From JAJCYK01 sp965212195 (GTDB lineage Bacteria > Bacteroidota > Bacteroidia > Cytophagales > Cyclobacteriaceae): DNA of 64,000 nucleotides. The position numbers and the translations under genes are program-made. The stretch's first letter is position 1; the number at the start of each line of letters is the position of its first letter. This document shows positions 1 to 8,347 of the stretch, piece by piece. The notes below the pieces were generated by a model, which was not told where the DNA came from, did not search any database, and worked only from the letters and a program-made list of their open reading frames with translations. The stretch is from assembly GCA_965212195.1 (NCBI GenBank), contig CBDBUW010000012.1, positions 445,357 through 509,356 of the forward strand, written 5' to 3'.

Positions 1-468
1 GTAACCGTTAATATCGTTTTGGTTTATGAACCGTCCTTTTTTCAAGTTTTGCACATTGATGCTGTTGAATTCAGGGTAATCTCCTACGATGGTAAAAGCT
101 CCGGTCTTATCCCCGCGTACGGCATTATTGCCACCACGCCATCCGCCCAACCGATTTCGAGGGGCCAGATACCTAATCTCTTTTACCCTACTCATTAGCA
201 ATTCTGTGTCTGAATTGTCAAAATCAATACTACGGCCGGGCTGAAATCCTGCATATGATATGGTAGTTCTTTGTCCCCAAACAAATCCTGAATTGGTGGC
301 CCAATTACCAAACCCCTTGGTTACGCCTTTTTGGAAGCCGTTTCCTAACCCGATTAGAATGATGATCATAAAGATTCCCCAACCAATACCTATGATGGTG
401 AGAAAGGTACGCAGTTTATTCTTGCGTATGGTTCCAAAGATTTCCTGCCATTTGTCGTAATCGAACAT
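1..468 (-). CDS. MacB-like ABC transporter permease, N-terminal part (runs off window)
   Basis: The first 156 codons of a permease read on the minus strand from the ATG at 468; the rest lies beyond the window edge. The N-terminus begins MFDYDKWQEIFGTIRKN and continues into a hydrophobic first membrane helix, then a periplasmic core (MacB_PCD-type). The same MFDxDKW opening is shared by the three complete permeases at 470-1720, 3801-5054 and 5058-6305. The start lies one base after the stop of the preceding permease gene, so the two are almost certainly co-transcribed and translationally coupled. By family knowledge it should form the membrane part of a type VII ABC exporter; the substrate is unknown. 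Confidence 0.85.
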   Translation of the reverse strand, partial: MFDYDKWQEIFGTIRKNKLRTFLTIIGIGWGIFMIIILIGLGNGFQKGVTKGFGNWATNSGFVWGQRTTISYAGFQPGRSIDFDNSDTELLMSRVKEIRYLAPRNRLGGWRGGNNAVRGDKTGAFTIVGDYPEFNSINVQNLKKGRFINQNDINGY

Positions 469-469
469 A

Positions 470-1720
470 TTACTCGTCTTTTAATGCCTCAACTGGTTTG
501 ATACGGGATGCTTTACGAGCCGGGAAGTATCCGGCCAGGGTTCCCGCAAATACTAATATGAATGTAGCTACCACGGCATTGGTGAAATTTACACTGGGAT
601 CAATGAAGAAATCCATGGGGAATCCAAATGACAGCATTAAGTTACTTAGCAGTCCGGACTCAATAAACATCATACCACAGATCATACCGATATAACCACT
701 TACAATGGTGATCAGTAAAGCTTCCATTAAAAACAATCCAATCACGGAAAGGGGAGTGGCGCCGATAGCCTTTCGCACCCCAATTTCTCGAGTACGCTCT
801 TTTACCACAATAAGCATAATATTGCTTACGCCTACAACTCCAGCGATCAAGGTAAAAATCCCTACGGCTGCCAGCACCAATCGAATTCCGTCAAAGATGC
901 CCATCCATCGGATGTATTCTTCCCAGATGTTAAATATCCTTACCGCTCTTTTATCCTCCACTGAAAACACGTGCTTGGCTGCTAGCATGGCGTGAACTTT
1001 ATCTTGAATTTCCAAACTTTGTTCTAAAGTAGCGTCTCCCATGGTTAGCATTAAGCGATGAATTCTATTACCCCCGCCATAAGCAAGTTGTGCCGTAGAT
1101 ATTGGAATGTATATGATTTTGGTCTCATCTTCCTGCCCTAAATCATCGTAAATGCCTACCACTTTATACTTGATACCATTTATAGTAATGTATTCGCCGA
1201 TAGGATGCTTATTACCAAAGAGGACCTTCACAACTTTTGTCCCTAAAATGGCTACCTTTCTTTTTTCCATTAAGTCCTTATCATTGATATAGCGTCCTTC
1301 TATCATGATAGACTTCTCTAGGTGAAGGTGATCCGGATGGACCGATCTAATGCTAAAGGAGCTGTAGTTATCTTGGTAGCGCACGGTAAACTCTCCAGAC
1401 ACATAATAACGTCCGGTCAAATATTCCACACCCTCAACTTTCTCACGGATCATATTGTAGTCTTCATTATCAAAGTTGATCCGTTTACCTGGTTGTATCC
1501 CCCGATGGGGCAACGTGGTGGTTCCCGTATTTATAAACAAACTGTTGGCAGCGTCATCGTCAAATTGATGGTGTACACCGTTTTGAAAACCACGGCCAAA
1601 CCCCATTAATATGATCAGGATAAAGATTCCCCATGCCACATTGAATGCGGTGATGAGACTGCGTAGTCTATTTTTATCGATGGTGTGAAAGATCTCTTGC
1701 CACTTGTCGATATCAAACAT
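470..1720 (-). CDS. MacB/FtsX-family ABC transporter permease
   Basis: This 416-residue protein has the standard MacB layout: one N-terminal membrane helix (about residues 20-45), a periplasmic MacB_PCD domain (about 50-270), then three C-terminal helices of the FtsX domain with the conserved VKERTREIGVRKAIGATP loop and the closing PARKASRIKPVEALKDE. It follows the ATPase gene by 30 bases and precedes the next permease by one base. It probably works with the ATPase at 1751-2449 and the fusion protein at 2495-3565 in exporting a peptide, lipid or small molecule, or in mechanotransmission across the envelope. The substrate cannot be read from sequence. Confidence 0.9.
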   Translation of the reverse strand: MFDIDKWQEIFHTIDKNRLRSLITAFNVAWGIFILIILMGFGRGFQNGVHHQFDDDAANSLFINTGTTTLPHRGIQPGKRINFDNEDYNMIREKVEGVEYLTGRYYVSGEFTVRYQDNYSSFSIRSVHPDHLHLEKSIMIEGRYINDKDLMEKRKVAILGTKVVKVLFGNKHPIGEYITINGIKYKVVGIYDDLGQEDETKIIYIPISTAQLAYGGGNRIHRLMLTMGDATLEQSLEIQDKVHAMLAAKHVFSVEDKRAVRIFNIWEEYIRWMGIFDGIRLVLAAVGIFTLIAGVVGVSNIMLIVVKERTREIGVRKAIGATPLSVIGLFLMEALLITIVSGYIGMICGMMFIESGLLSNLMLSFGFPMDFFIDPSVNFTNAVVATFILVFAGTLAGYFPARKASRIKPVEALKDE

Positions 1721-1750
1721 ATAAGTAGTGTTAATCCAGGTTTATTATGG

Positions 1751-2449
1751 TTATGAAGCAAGCTGAAAATTGCGATCTAATATGATGCCATCTTTAAGCA
1801 TAATAATACGATCGGTACCCTCTGCAATATCGTGTTCGTGAGTAACGATTATAACAGTTTTTCCCATCTTATTAACCTCCTTAAAGATTTCCATTACTTC
1901 CTTGGAAGTGCTGGAATCCAATGCTCCAGTGGGTTCGTCGGCCAAGATTACCTTAGGATCAGAGATCAAGGCTCTGGCAATGGCTATACGTTGTTTTTGA
2001 CCACCTGACAATTCGCTGGGCAAATGTTCGGCCCATTCCTTTAAACCTACGCGATCCAGGTACTCCAAGGCGATACTATTGCGCTTTTTACGACTGACCT
2101 TTTGGTAGTATAAAGGCAATGCCACGTTTTCCATGGCATTCTTGAAATTTAGCAGGTTAAAGGACTGAAAGACGAAACCCAAGAACTTGTTTCGATAATG
2201 AGCGGCCCTTTTTTCACTGAGGTCTTTGATAAGTGTCCCTGCTAAGTGATAATCTCCCGAATCATATCCATCCAATATTCCCAGAATATTCAAGAGGGTA
2301 GACTTACCGGATCCGGAGGAGCCCATAATGGATATTAGTTCTCCTGCATTTACTTCCATATCAATACCCTTTAATACATGCAGAGATTGATTTCCCACTG
2401 GATAGGACTTCTGAATTTGCTTGAGGTTGATCATATTTGATGGTTCCAT
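1751..2449 (-). CDS. ABC transporter ATP-binding protein (MacB/LolD type)
   Basis: This 232-residue ATPase has every expected motif: Walker A GSSGSGKST (residues 43-51), Q-loop FQSFNLL, ABC signature LSGGQKQRIAIARAL, Walker B VILADEPTGALD and the H-loop VTHE. Length and sequence fit the LolD/MacB group of stand-alone ATPases that energise FtsX-type permeases. It is the only ATPase in the cluster, so it presumably serves several of the four permeases. A start at the second Met (residue 6) is equally possible. It is expected to act at the cytoplasmic face of the inner membrane as a dimer. Confidence 0.93.
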   Translation of the reverse strand: MEPSNMINLKQIQKSYPVGNQSLHVLKGIDMEVNAGELISIMGSSGSGKSTLLNILGILDGYDSGDYHLAGTLIKDLSEKRAAHYRNKFLGFVFQSFNLLNFKNAMENVALPLYYQKVSRKKRNSIALEYLDRVGLKEWAEHLPSELSGGQKQRIAIARALISDPKVILADEPTGALDSSTSKEVMEIFKEVNKMGKTVIIVTHEHDIAEGTDRIIMLKDGIILDRNFQLAS

Positions 2450-2494
2450 AGTTACTTATAGTTACGAAAAACAGGGGTAATTGGCCAAGGGGAA

Positions 2495-3565
2495 TTACAA
2501 TTTCTTAACTAGATCATCTTCGGTTAGTCCTGAGAGGATTTCCACGTTAACTCCGTCGGATAATCCGGTGACTATTAAGGTCTTTTCAAAATCTTGATCG
2601 TTGATCTTTTTTTGAACAAAGCTGCTATCATTCTCCACTAACACATTACTTTCTTTAATCGCCAAAACCTGCTCTTTTATTTCAGTTACAATATCTCCAT
2701 TAGCACTGTAACCGGCTCTGATAAAATGATCCTCAAGCAGTTCAATACCTGCCCGCACTTCAAACTTTATAGCACCCTCTTCCTCGATACCTTTTGGTGA
2801 AACGAATTCTAGCTTGGCATTGAATTCACTTCCTTCGATAGCGCCAATAGTAAGAATCAAATCCATACCCTCTTTCACTTTTCCAATCTCAGCCTCGTCG
2901 ACCATTCCCTCAAAGATCATAGCACTCATATCTGCGATACTGGCGATAGTAGTTCCCTCATTAAAGGTATTGGACTCAATAACAAAACTCCCTTCTCTAA
3001 CGGGGACATCCAGTATCATCCCTTCGGCGGTGGCCCTAACCAAGTTAGTGGATTGGCCGGATTTGCGGGATGCTCCTTCTTTAATTAACTGTACTTTGCT
3101 TTCAGCGGCCTGCAATTGCTCTTTTCTCAGATTGTAATCCAATAGGAACTCATTGAATTCAACTTCTGAAACAATTCTTTCCTGAAAAAGCGATTTTTGG
3201 CGCTCCATTTCCCGTTTAGAATTGTCGTAGTTAATTCGTGCGGATTTAAGTTCGGACTGAGCATCATTTAAATCCACCATATCAGGAATAATGCGGATTT
3301 TGGCTATTAAAGCTCCCTTCTTGACGATTTCTCCAGCTTCCACATAAAGGGTTTCTACTACCCCAGACACCTGCGACTTTATATCCACCTCCTTGCGGGG
3401 TTTGATACTGCCGGTGGCCATGGTCTTTTTCAATATGTCGGTCAATTCTGGTTGTTCTGTCTCCACCGTAACGGGTTCTTCTTCCGCTTTGGAAATGTAA
3501 AAGCCAGCACCAGCAATGATGGCTACTGCGCAAACCACTATAAGCACTATATATTTCTTTTTCAT
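2495..3565 (-). CDS. HlyD/MacA-like periplasmic membrane-fusion protein
   Basis: This 356-residue protein has an N-terminal membrane anchor (about residues 4-25), then a lipoyl-like half-motif (VSGVVETLYVEAGEIVKKG), a charged coiled-coil hairpin (about 95-165), and a beta-barrel region containing the second lipoyl half and FEGMVDEAEIGKVKEG. This is the order of the MacA/HlyD adaptor family, which links an inner-membrane exporter to an outer-membrane channel. It is the first gene of the ATPase-permease group and sits 45 bases upstream of the ATPase. No TolC-like channel gene is in the window. Confidence 0.9.
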   Translation of the reverse strand: MKKKYIVLIVVCAVAIIAGAGFYISKAEEEPVTVETEQPELTDILKKTMATGSIKPRKEVDIKSQVSGVVETLYVEAGEIVKKGALIAKIRIIPDMVDLNDAQSELKSARINYDNSKREMERQKSLFQERIVSEVEFNEFLLDYNLRKEQLQAAESKVQLIKEGASRKSGQSTNLVRATAEGMILDVPVREGSFVIESNTFNEGTTIASIADMSAMIFEGMVDEAEIGKVKEGMDLILTIGAIEGSEFNAKLEFVSPKGIEEEGAIKFEVRAGIELLEDHFIRAGYSANGDIVTEIKEQVLAIKESNVLVENDSSFVQKKINDQDFEKTLIVTGLSDGVNVEILSGLTEDDLVKKL

Positions 3566-3708
3566 AGCAATCAGTAATTGAAAACAGTTTGTTGTTTACT
3601 TGGTTAGTCTTTCAATTGTCGTTTTAGGTTTCCCTATAATCATGCCATCTAATTAACGGGCTGATAATCAATTGGTTATTTTTTTGTGAATAGGCCGTAT
3701 TGGTCCAT

Positions 3709-3740
3709 AAGTGTACGATATCGGATAAATTAGTGTACAC
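3709..3740. promoter_or_regulatory. Possible operator: paired AGTGTAC motifs upstream of the fusion-protein gene
   Basis: The 235-base gap between the two permease pairs holds two direct copies of AGTGTAC (3710-3716 and 3732-3738). The second extends to the palindrome GTGTACAC (3733-3740). The spacing of about two helical turns suggests a regulator site for transcription of the fusion protein, ATPase and permease genes on the minus strand. This is inference from motif spacing only. Confidence 0.25.
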
Positions 3741-3800
3741 CAACGGACAAATTTCCTAAAAATCTTGCTAAATAGAGCATTTAAGGTGACCCAATTTGGG

Positions 3801-5054
3801 TTATTCCCCATCCCGCAAGGCATAAATGGGGTTGACCTGGGCGGCTTTTCTTGCCGGTACTAGACCCGCCAGGGTGCCTGCTATTGCCAGTACTAGTACC
3901 GCCGAGAGCGCTACCTGGAAATCTATTTGGGGGTTAGCAAAAAACTCGCTCTCCGCCTCAAAGGTTATTAAAGCATAGTTGATTAATTCTACAAATCCAA
4001 CACCGGCTAAGAGACCGCAATAACCCGCAATACCTGTAAGCACCAGGGATTCCAGTAAGATCATATTTACGATGGACCAAGGGGGCGCGCCCACCGATTT
4101 GCGCACCCCAAACTCTTTGGTCCTTTCTTTTACAATTATTAACATGATATTACCTACACCCACCACCCCGGCTATTATGGTCATAATACTGACCAGCCAA
4201 CTTACCGCTTCAATACCTGCAAATAAACCTTGAACCTCCTGGTACTCTTCCTCTACATTGAATGATCCAAAGGCGGCACGGTCGGAGGGATGTACCCGGT
4301 GACGAGTGGCCAGCAGATCTTTCACCTTGGATTCAATAACCGCCGCGGGCACTCCTTCTTTGGGAATAAATCCGAACCAACCGATATGATCTCCCTGGTT
4401 AAAAGACCTCTGCATAGTGGTATTGGGAATATAGATAGTTTGGACATCATCTATGGCATCTTCATTCCTCAGCGGACTGTCAAATGTTCCCACTACTTTG
4501 AAATACACCCCTTTGATCTTAATGTAGCTGCCGATGGGGTCTTCCTGGGGTTCATAAAGTCTCAGTTGTACCTGTCGTCCAATTACCGCGACCTTGCGAT
4601 GCATGGTGATGTCGTGGTTATTGATAAATCGTCCCATGGTAATTAACAAAGGTTTTACCTTGATGAAGTCCGGATAATCACCAAATACCGTGAATGATAC
4701 GCTTTTGTTACCTCTTACCACCCGGAAATCACCTCGCATAGGATTACGGGGCGCGATAACATCTATTTCCTGGATCCCCTGTTGAATAGCGTTAATATCA
4801 TCATTCTTCAAGTTGATGTTGCGCCCGGGTTGAAGCCCTTTATAGGGCATACTGGTTTGGTTGGACCACACAAATACCGCGTTCTTGGCGATATCAAAGT
4901 CCTGCATGACCCCATTGTGCAGGCCATTACCGGCTCCCATCAATACTACCAGCATGAAAATGCCCCAGAAAACCCCGAAAGCCGTGAGCAGAGTACGCAC
5001 TTTGTGTTTCCTGAGACTAAAATAGATTTCTTGCCACTTATCTATATCGAACAT
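3801..5054 (-). CDS. MacB/FtsX-family ABC transporter permease
   Basis: This 417-residue permease opens MFDIDKWQEIYFSLRKHKV, followed by one membrane helix, a large periplasmic MacB_PCD core and three C-terminal helices. The FtsX loop reads VKERTKEFGVRKSVGAPP and the C-terminus PARKAAQVNPIYALRDGE. It starts three bases after the stop of the permease at 5058-6305, so the two are one transcript. The 235-base gap downstream separates this pair from the fusion-protein/ATPase group, so these permeases may be expressed from their own promoter yet use the same ATPase. The substrate is unknown. Confidence 0.9.
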   Translation of the reverse strand: MFDIDKWQEIYFSLRKHKVRTLLTAFGVFWGIFMLVVLMGAGNGLHNGVMQDFDIAKNAVFVWSNQTSMPYKGLQPGRNINLKNDDINAIQQGIQEIDVIAPRNPMRGDFRVVRGNKSVSFTVFGDYPDFIKVKPLLITMGRFINNHDITMHRKVAVIGRQVQLRLYEPQEDPIGSYIKIKGVYFKVVGTFDSPLRNEDAIDDVQTIYIPNTTMQRSFNQGDHIGWFGFIPKEGVPAAVIESKVKDLLATRHRVHPSDRAAFGSFNVEEEYQEVQGLFAGIEAVSWLVSIMTIIAGVVGVGNIMLIIVKERTKEFGVRKSVGAPPWSIVNMILLESLVLTGIAGYCGLLAGVGFVELINYALITFEAESEFFANPQIDFQVALSAVLVLAIAGTLAGLVPARKAAQVNPIYALRDGE

Positions 5055-5057
5055 AGG

Positions 5058-6305
5058 CTATTGATCTTTTAATGCTTCTACAGGTTTAATGCGGGCCGCC
5101 TTCAATGCCGGAAAAAGACCTGCTAGGGTTCCGGCAAGGATCAACACCATAGTTGCAGAGACAGCCACCTTAAGGTTGACCTCCGGCCGTGAGAAAAATT
5201 CGATATCAGCCCCGGCCATCTCCAACATATAATTCACCCCTTCCAGGGTAAAAACTCCCAGGAATAAACCTAGATAACCGGCTATTCCCGTTATGAAAAC
5301 AGATTCCTGAAGGATCAGGCCGATAATGGACCCCGGAGTAGCGCCAACCGCTTTGCGTACACCAATCTCTCGGGTGCGCTCCTTAACTACAATGATCATG
5401 ATATTGCTGATCCCCACAATACCGGCAAATAAAGTCAACACCCCGATAACCCAAACAAACGCTTTTATTCCGGTCATCAGACCCATCACCTGCTTGTATT
5501 GGTCTTCCTGATTGTGGGTCCAGTAAGCCTGATTGTCGTCCGGGTGCACTAGGTGGCGCTGTGCCAATAATTTTAAGATTTTACTTTCTAGTTCTTTACC
5601 AGAGATAACAGACTGATCGGTGGCCACTGCAAACAGGTCCACAGACCCGTTGGGATTGAACGTTCTTTGGAAGGTAGAAAAGGGAATGTATATGCGCTCA
5701 CCCTGATTAAATGCAGTTCCTTCAAATCGATAAACTCCTACGATCTTAAAGTAGACATCCTTGATGCGTAAATACTTTCCAATGGGGTCTTCATCTCCAA
5801 AGAGCACCTCAGCTACCCGGTCTCCGATATTGCATACCTTCCGACCTTCGGCATTATCGTTGAGATTTATGGGACGCCCCTGGGTATAATCGAAAGTTAC
5901 CTTAATAGGAAAATAATCCTCTTCAGCAGCGTAGAGAAAGAAGGACCCTGATTTACCATTATAGGACACCGTATAGTTGCCCCTCAGAAAATTCTCGGGG
6001 CTAAGGACTTCAATGCCTTCAATATTCTCTTCCAGAGCCCGCAGGTCATCTTCAGTAAATTGTAATTGCCTCCCCGGCGGCATGCCTTTATAGGGAATAG
6101 AAGTGCGATCTGTAAAAAACCAGATGCTGTTGGTAGCATCCAGAAGCATACTTCGAGCCACTCCGTTTTCCAAACCTTTGCCCGCACCCAGCAAAATGAT
6201 CAGCATGAGAATACCCCAGAAAACCCCGAAAGCCGTCAGGAAGGTGCGTAATTTATTCTTTTGAAGCGTACTGAAAATCTCTTCCCATTTGTCGCGGTCA
6301 AACAT
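5058..6305 (-). CDS. MacB/FtsX-family ABC transporter permease
   Basis: This 415-residue permease is the first gene of the minus-strand export cluster. It begins MFDRDKWEEIFSTLQKNKL, has one N-terminal helix, a periplasmic domain of about 220 residues and three C-terminal helices. The FtsX loop is VKERTREIGVRKAVGATP and the end PALKAARIKPVEALKDQ. The three complete permeases share this architecture with divergent periplasmic cores, which fits paralogues that heterodimerise or serve different partners. The promoter should lie in 6306-6630. Confidence 0.9.
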   Translation of the reverse strand: MFDRDKWEEIFSTLQKNKLRTFLTAFGVFWGILMLIILLGAGKGLENGVARSMLLDATNSIWFFTDRTSIPYKGMPPGRQLQFTEDDLRALEENIEGIEVLSPENFLRGNYTVSYNGKSGSFFLYAAEEDYFPIKVTFDYTQGRPINLNDNAEGRKVCNIGDRVAEVLFGDEDPIGKYLRIKDVYFKIVGVYRFEGTAFNQGERIYIPFSTFQRTFNPNGSVDLFAVATDQSVISGKELESKILKLLAQRHLVHPDDNQAYWTHNQEDQYKQVMGLMTGIKAFVWVIGVLTLFAGIVGISNIMIIVVKERTREIGVRKAVGATPGSIIGLILQESVFITGIAGYLGLFLGVFTLEGVNYMLEMAGADIEFFSRPEVNLKVAVSATMVLILAGTLAGLFPALKAARIKPVEALKDQ

Positions 6306-6633
6306 GATCGGTGGTCTTGGTTTAGTTGAGCTGTGGTACTATACAAAACTAAATACACCCTAAATGTCGAGTGTCATTAGGGCGTAAAGGATTGTCAAAA
6401 GATGTCATCGAGGTTGTAATATTTGCTGTGGAATAGTACCCGATTTGGGGTATTTTTGAGCTACCGATTGATCCAAGAGGTCGTTTTGCAAAAAATTGAA
6501 AGTCAAATCCCTGAAAATGCCCCTCATAAATTCCTTATTCAAGGAAGATACCTTTGTACTTTAGAGGAGCTTTTTCAACACAAAATGACGGGGAATTTTT
6601 GCTATTTTGGGCCAATGTGTGGATTGCCAGTTT
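6306..6633. promoter_or_regulatory. Divergent intergenic region with a TAnnTTTG box
   Basis: This region separates the minus-strand export cluster from the plus-strand gene at 6634. A perfect Bacteroidota -7 box, TACCTTTG, lies at 6549-6556 facing the plus-strand gene, about 75 bases before its start; no convincing -33 TTG is visible at ideal spacing. The minus-strand promoter for the permeases must also lie here but was not resolved. Confidence 0.4.
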
Positions 6634-7227
6634 ATGCTTTCTGAAAAAGAAATAGGATTGATGGTAGATGTACCAGGAGTTAAACAGGTGCTTAGCCCCT
6701 TAAGAAGTGAGTTTTTAGCTGACACCTCATGGGATAACCAACTTAGTGAACATGATTTTTTGTCCACTTTGCTGATGACTCCATCAATTGATCTGGCCTT
6801 GGCCAATGGCAGGATCAGCCTGGTGGAAGAATTGAGCTTGAACAAGAAGGCCAGGAATTTTTCAAGGGGAGGCTTTTTCTTGAAACAGGACCCGGTGGTT
6901 AAAGTGGTTCATTATTTATTGGAGCAGTTCGATCAATGGGAAGACCGTCTATATCATGGTTTGAAAAGGATCCTGGTAGAATTGATAAAACCCAGCAATG
7001 GTCAACATCAACCTACTGAGGGGTTATTCATTACCATGCTTAATACCTCCTATTTAAAGATAAAGCTGGTAGAGACCTTTTTTTTACCCGAAGGTGAGGA
7101 GATCATAGGGGAGGAAAGGCCAATTGCTCAGCAGGAATACTCCAAGATCATCACCATTGGAGATAAATTGGATTTAAATGAAACTCCCATTTTTACAGAG
7201 TTCTTGGGAACATTCAAAGTGAAGTAA
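6634..7227 (+). CDS. Hypothetical cytoplasmic protein
   Basis: This 197-residue protein is read from the ATG at 6634 (MLSEKEIGLMVDVPGVKQ). An upstream in-frame ATG at 6607 would add nine residues (MGQCVDCQF) that look like leader sequence. It has no signal peptide or membrane helix and is mixed alpha/beta with many acidic residues. I do not recognise the family. It stands 40 bases before the next plus-strand gene and may share its transcript. The open frame, codon use like its neighbours and the promoter box upstream support a real gene. Confidence 0.7.
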   Translation: MLSEKEIGLMVDVPGVKQVLSPLRSEFLADTSWDNQLSEHDFLSTLLMTPSIDLALANGRISLVEELSLNKKARNFSRGGFFLKQDPVVKVVHYLLEQFDQWEDRLYHGLKRILVELIKPSNGQHQPTEGLFITMLNTSYLKIKLVETFFLPEGEEIIGEERPIAQQEYSKIITIGDKLDLNETPIFTEFLGTFKVK

Positions 7228-7267
7228 GGCAATTACAGGAAAAAATATCGTTACTAGTAATAGTGTT

Positions 7268-8218
7268 ATGTTGAAATGGTTTAGTTATGTTTTGGTGATC
7301 TTGGGATTGTCGTGCACCACGCTGCTGGCTCAAAACGATTCCATTCCTCCACAGGAGGGATTCAATGAAGACACCGAAGCTGGATTCAACGATGACCAGC
7401 CCGTAGAAGAAGTTGTAGAAGAACCTAAGAAACCAACCAGCACCAAAGAACCCATTGGAGGTAAAAGCCCATTTCGGAACCGCAACTTCAATCCCAAATA
7501 CGGGTTTAGAAAATTCCTCAATAAATTCTCATTCACACCACTTTTGGGTTACAGCAAGACCTTTTACCGGGAAAAGGTGGGAAGTACTGAAGAGTCCACG
7601 GATTTTAACGGGGGAGGTGTACCTATTATGGGGACCCTGAACTTTCACGTTGATCGTTTTCGTATCGGAGGAGGAGCGGGATTGGAGTTCCATTCCATAA
7701 AGGATGAACAGGTGGCAATGTCACAAGGACTTATCAATAAAAAAAGCACTACCTTCACCAAATTTTATGGAAACATAGGTGCTGAAGTATACCAGTATTG
7801 GGATTATATGCTGGTTCCTGAAATTCAGGTGGGTAAGATAAAACTTGGCAAAGGCTTTAATCAGGACTCTGTTAGCAATGGACTGTTTGTAAATGTAGGT
7901 GTTTCTGTGGAAAAGGTGATGTCGGAGTATTTCCGTTTTATCGCTAAGCCTTCATACGAATTCAGAGGTCTGACTAAAGAAGGGGGCAATAAATATAAAA
8001 TGCCTGGGTTGTCCCTGATGGTTGGTTTTAGCATAAGATACCCCGACATTCCCAGATGCCCAATCCGGGCCTGCCATACTCAGATCATGCATCTGCATTA
8101 TGGAAATGAATACCGTGGGAAGCCTATACCTATCAAACAAAATCGCAAATACGGAGAGCTCAATAAAAGATTGCTGAAGTACCGGGGAAAGAACAAGAAA
8201 AAGCTCAATCCGTATTAG
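7268..8218 (+). CDS. Secreted/outer-membrane beta-barrel-like protein
   Basis: This 316-residue protein has a clear signal peptide (cleavage after LSCTTLLAQ). A low-complexity acidic and proline segment (about residues 25-65) follows. After it come alternating hydrophobic/aromatic strands with glycine-rich turns, typical of small Bacteroidota outer-membrane barrels. The C-terminus from about residue 265 is basic (RGKNKKKLNPY) and contains cysteines (RCPIRACHTQ), which is unusual for a barrel end and may be a separate tail. Function is unknown. Confidence 0.72.
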   Translation: MLKWFSYVLVILGLSCTTLLAQNDSIPPQEGFNEDTEAGFNDDQPVEEVVEEPKKPTSTKEPIGGKSPFRNRNFNPKYGFRKFLNKFSFTPLLGYSKTFYREKVGSTEESTDFNGGGVPIMGTLNFHVDRFRIGGGAGLEFHSIKDEQVAMSQGLINKKSTTFTKFYGNIGAEVYQYWDYMLVPEIQVGKIKLGKGFNQDSVSNGLFVNVGVSVEKVMSEYFRFIAKPSYEFRGLTKEGGNKYKMPGLSLMVGFSIRYPDIPRCPIRACHTQIMHLHYGNEYRGKPIPIKQNRKYGELNKRLLKYRGKNKKKLNPY

Positions 8219-8347
8219 CAGCAAAACCGCTGATAACCACCCACATTCAAGCCCGTTAAGAAGTGCCATTCATGGTATGCAGGTTCGTATTTTTTGCTTA
8301 AATTGCGAGCGAATTTTTTACAGCTAGATATCCAATAGTAGATTTTT

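Noticed and set aside
1322..1609. Open frame opposite the first complete permease
   Set aside because: Shadow of the permease gene on the other strand, with no signal or homology.
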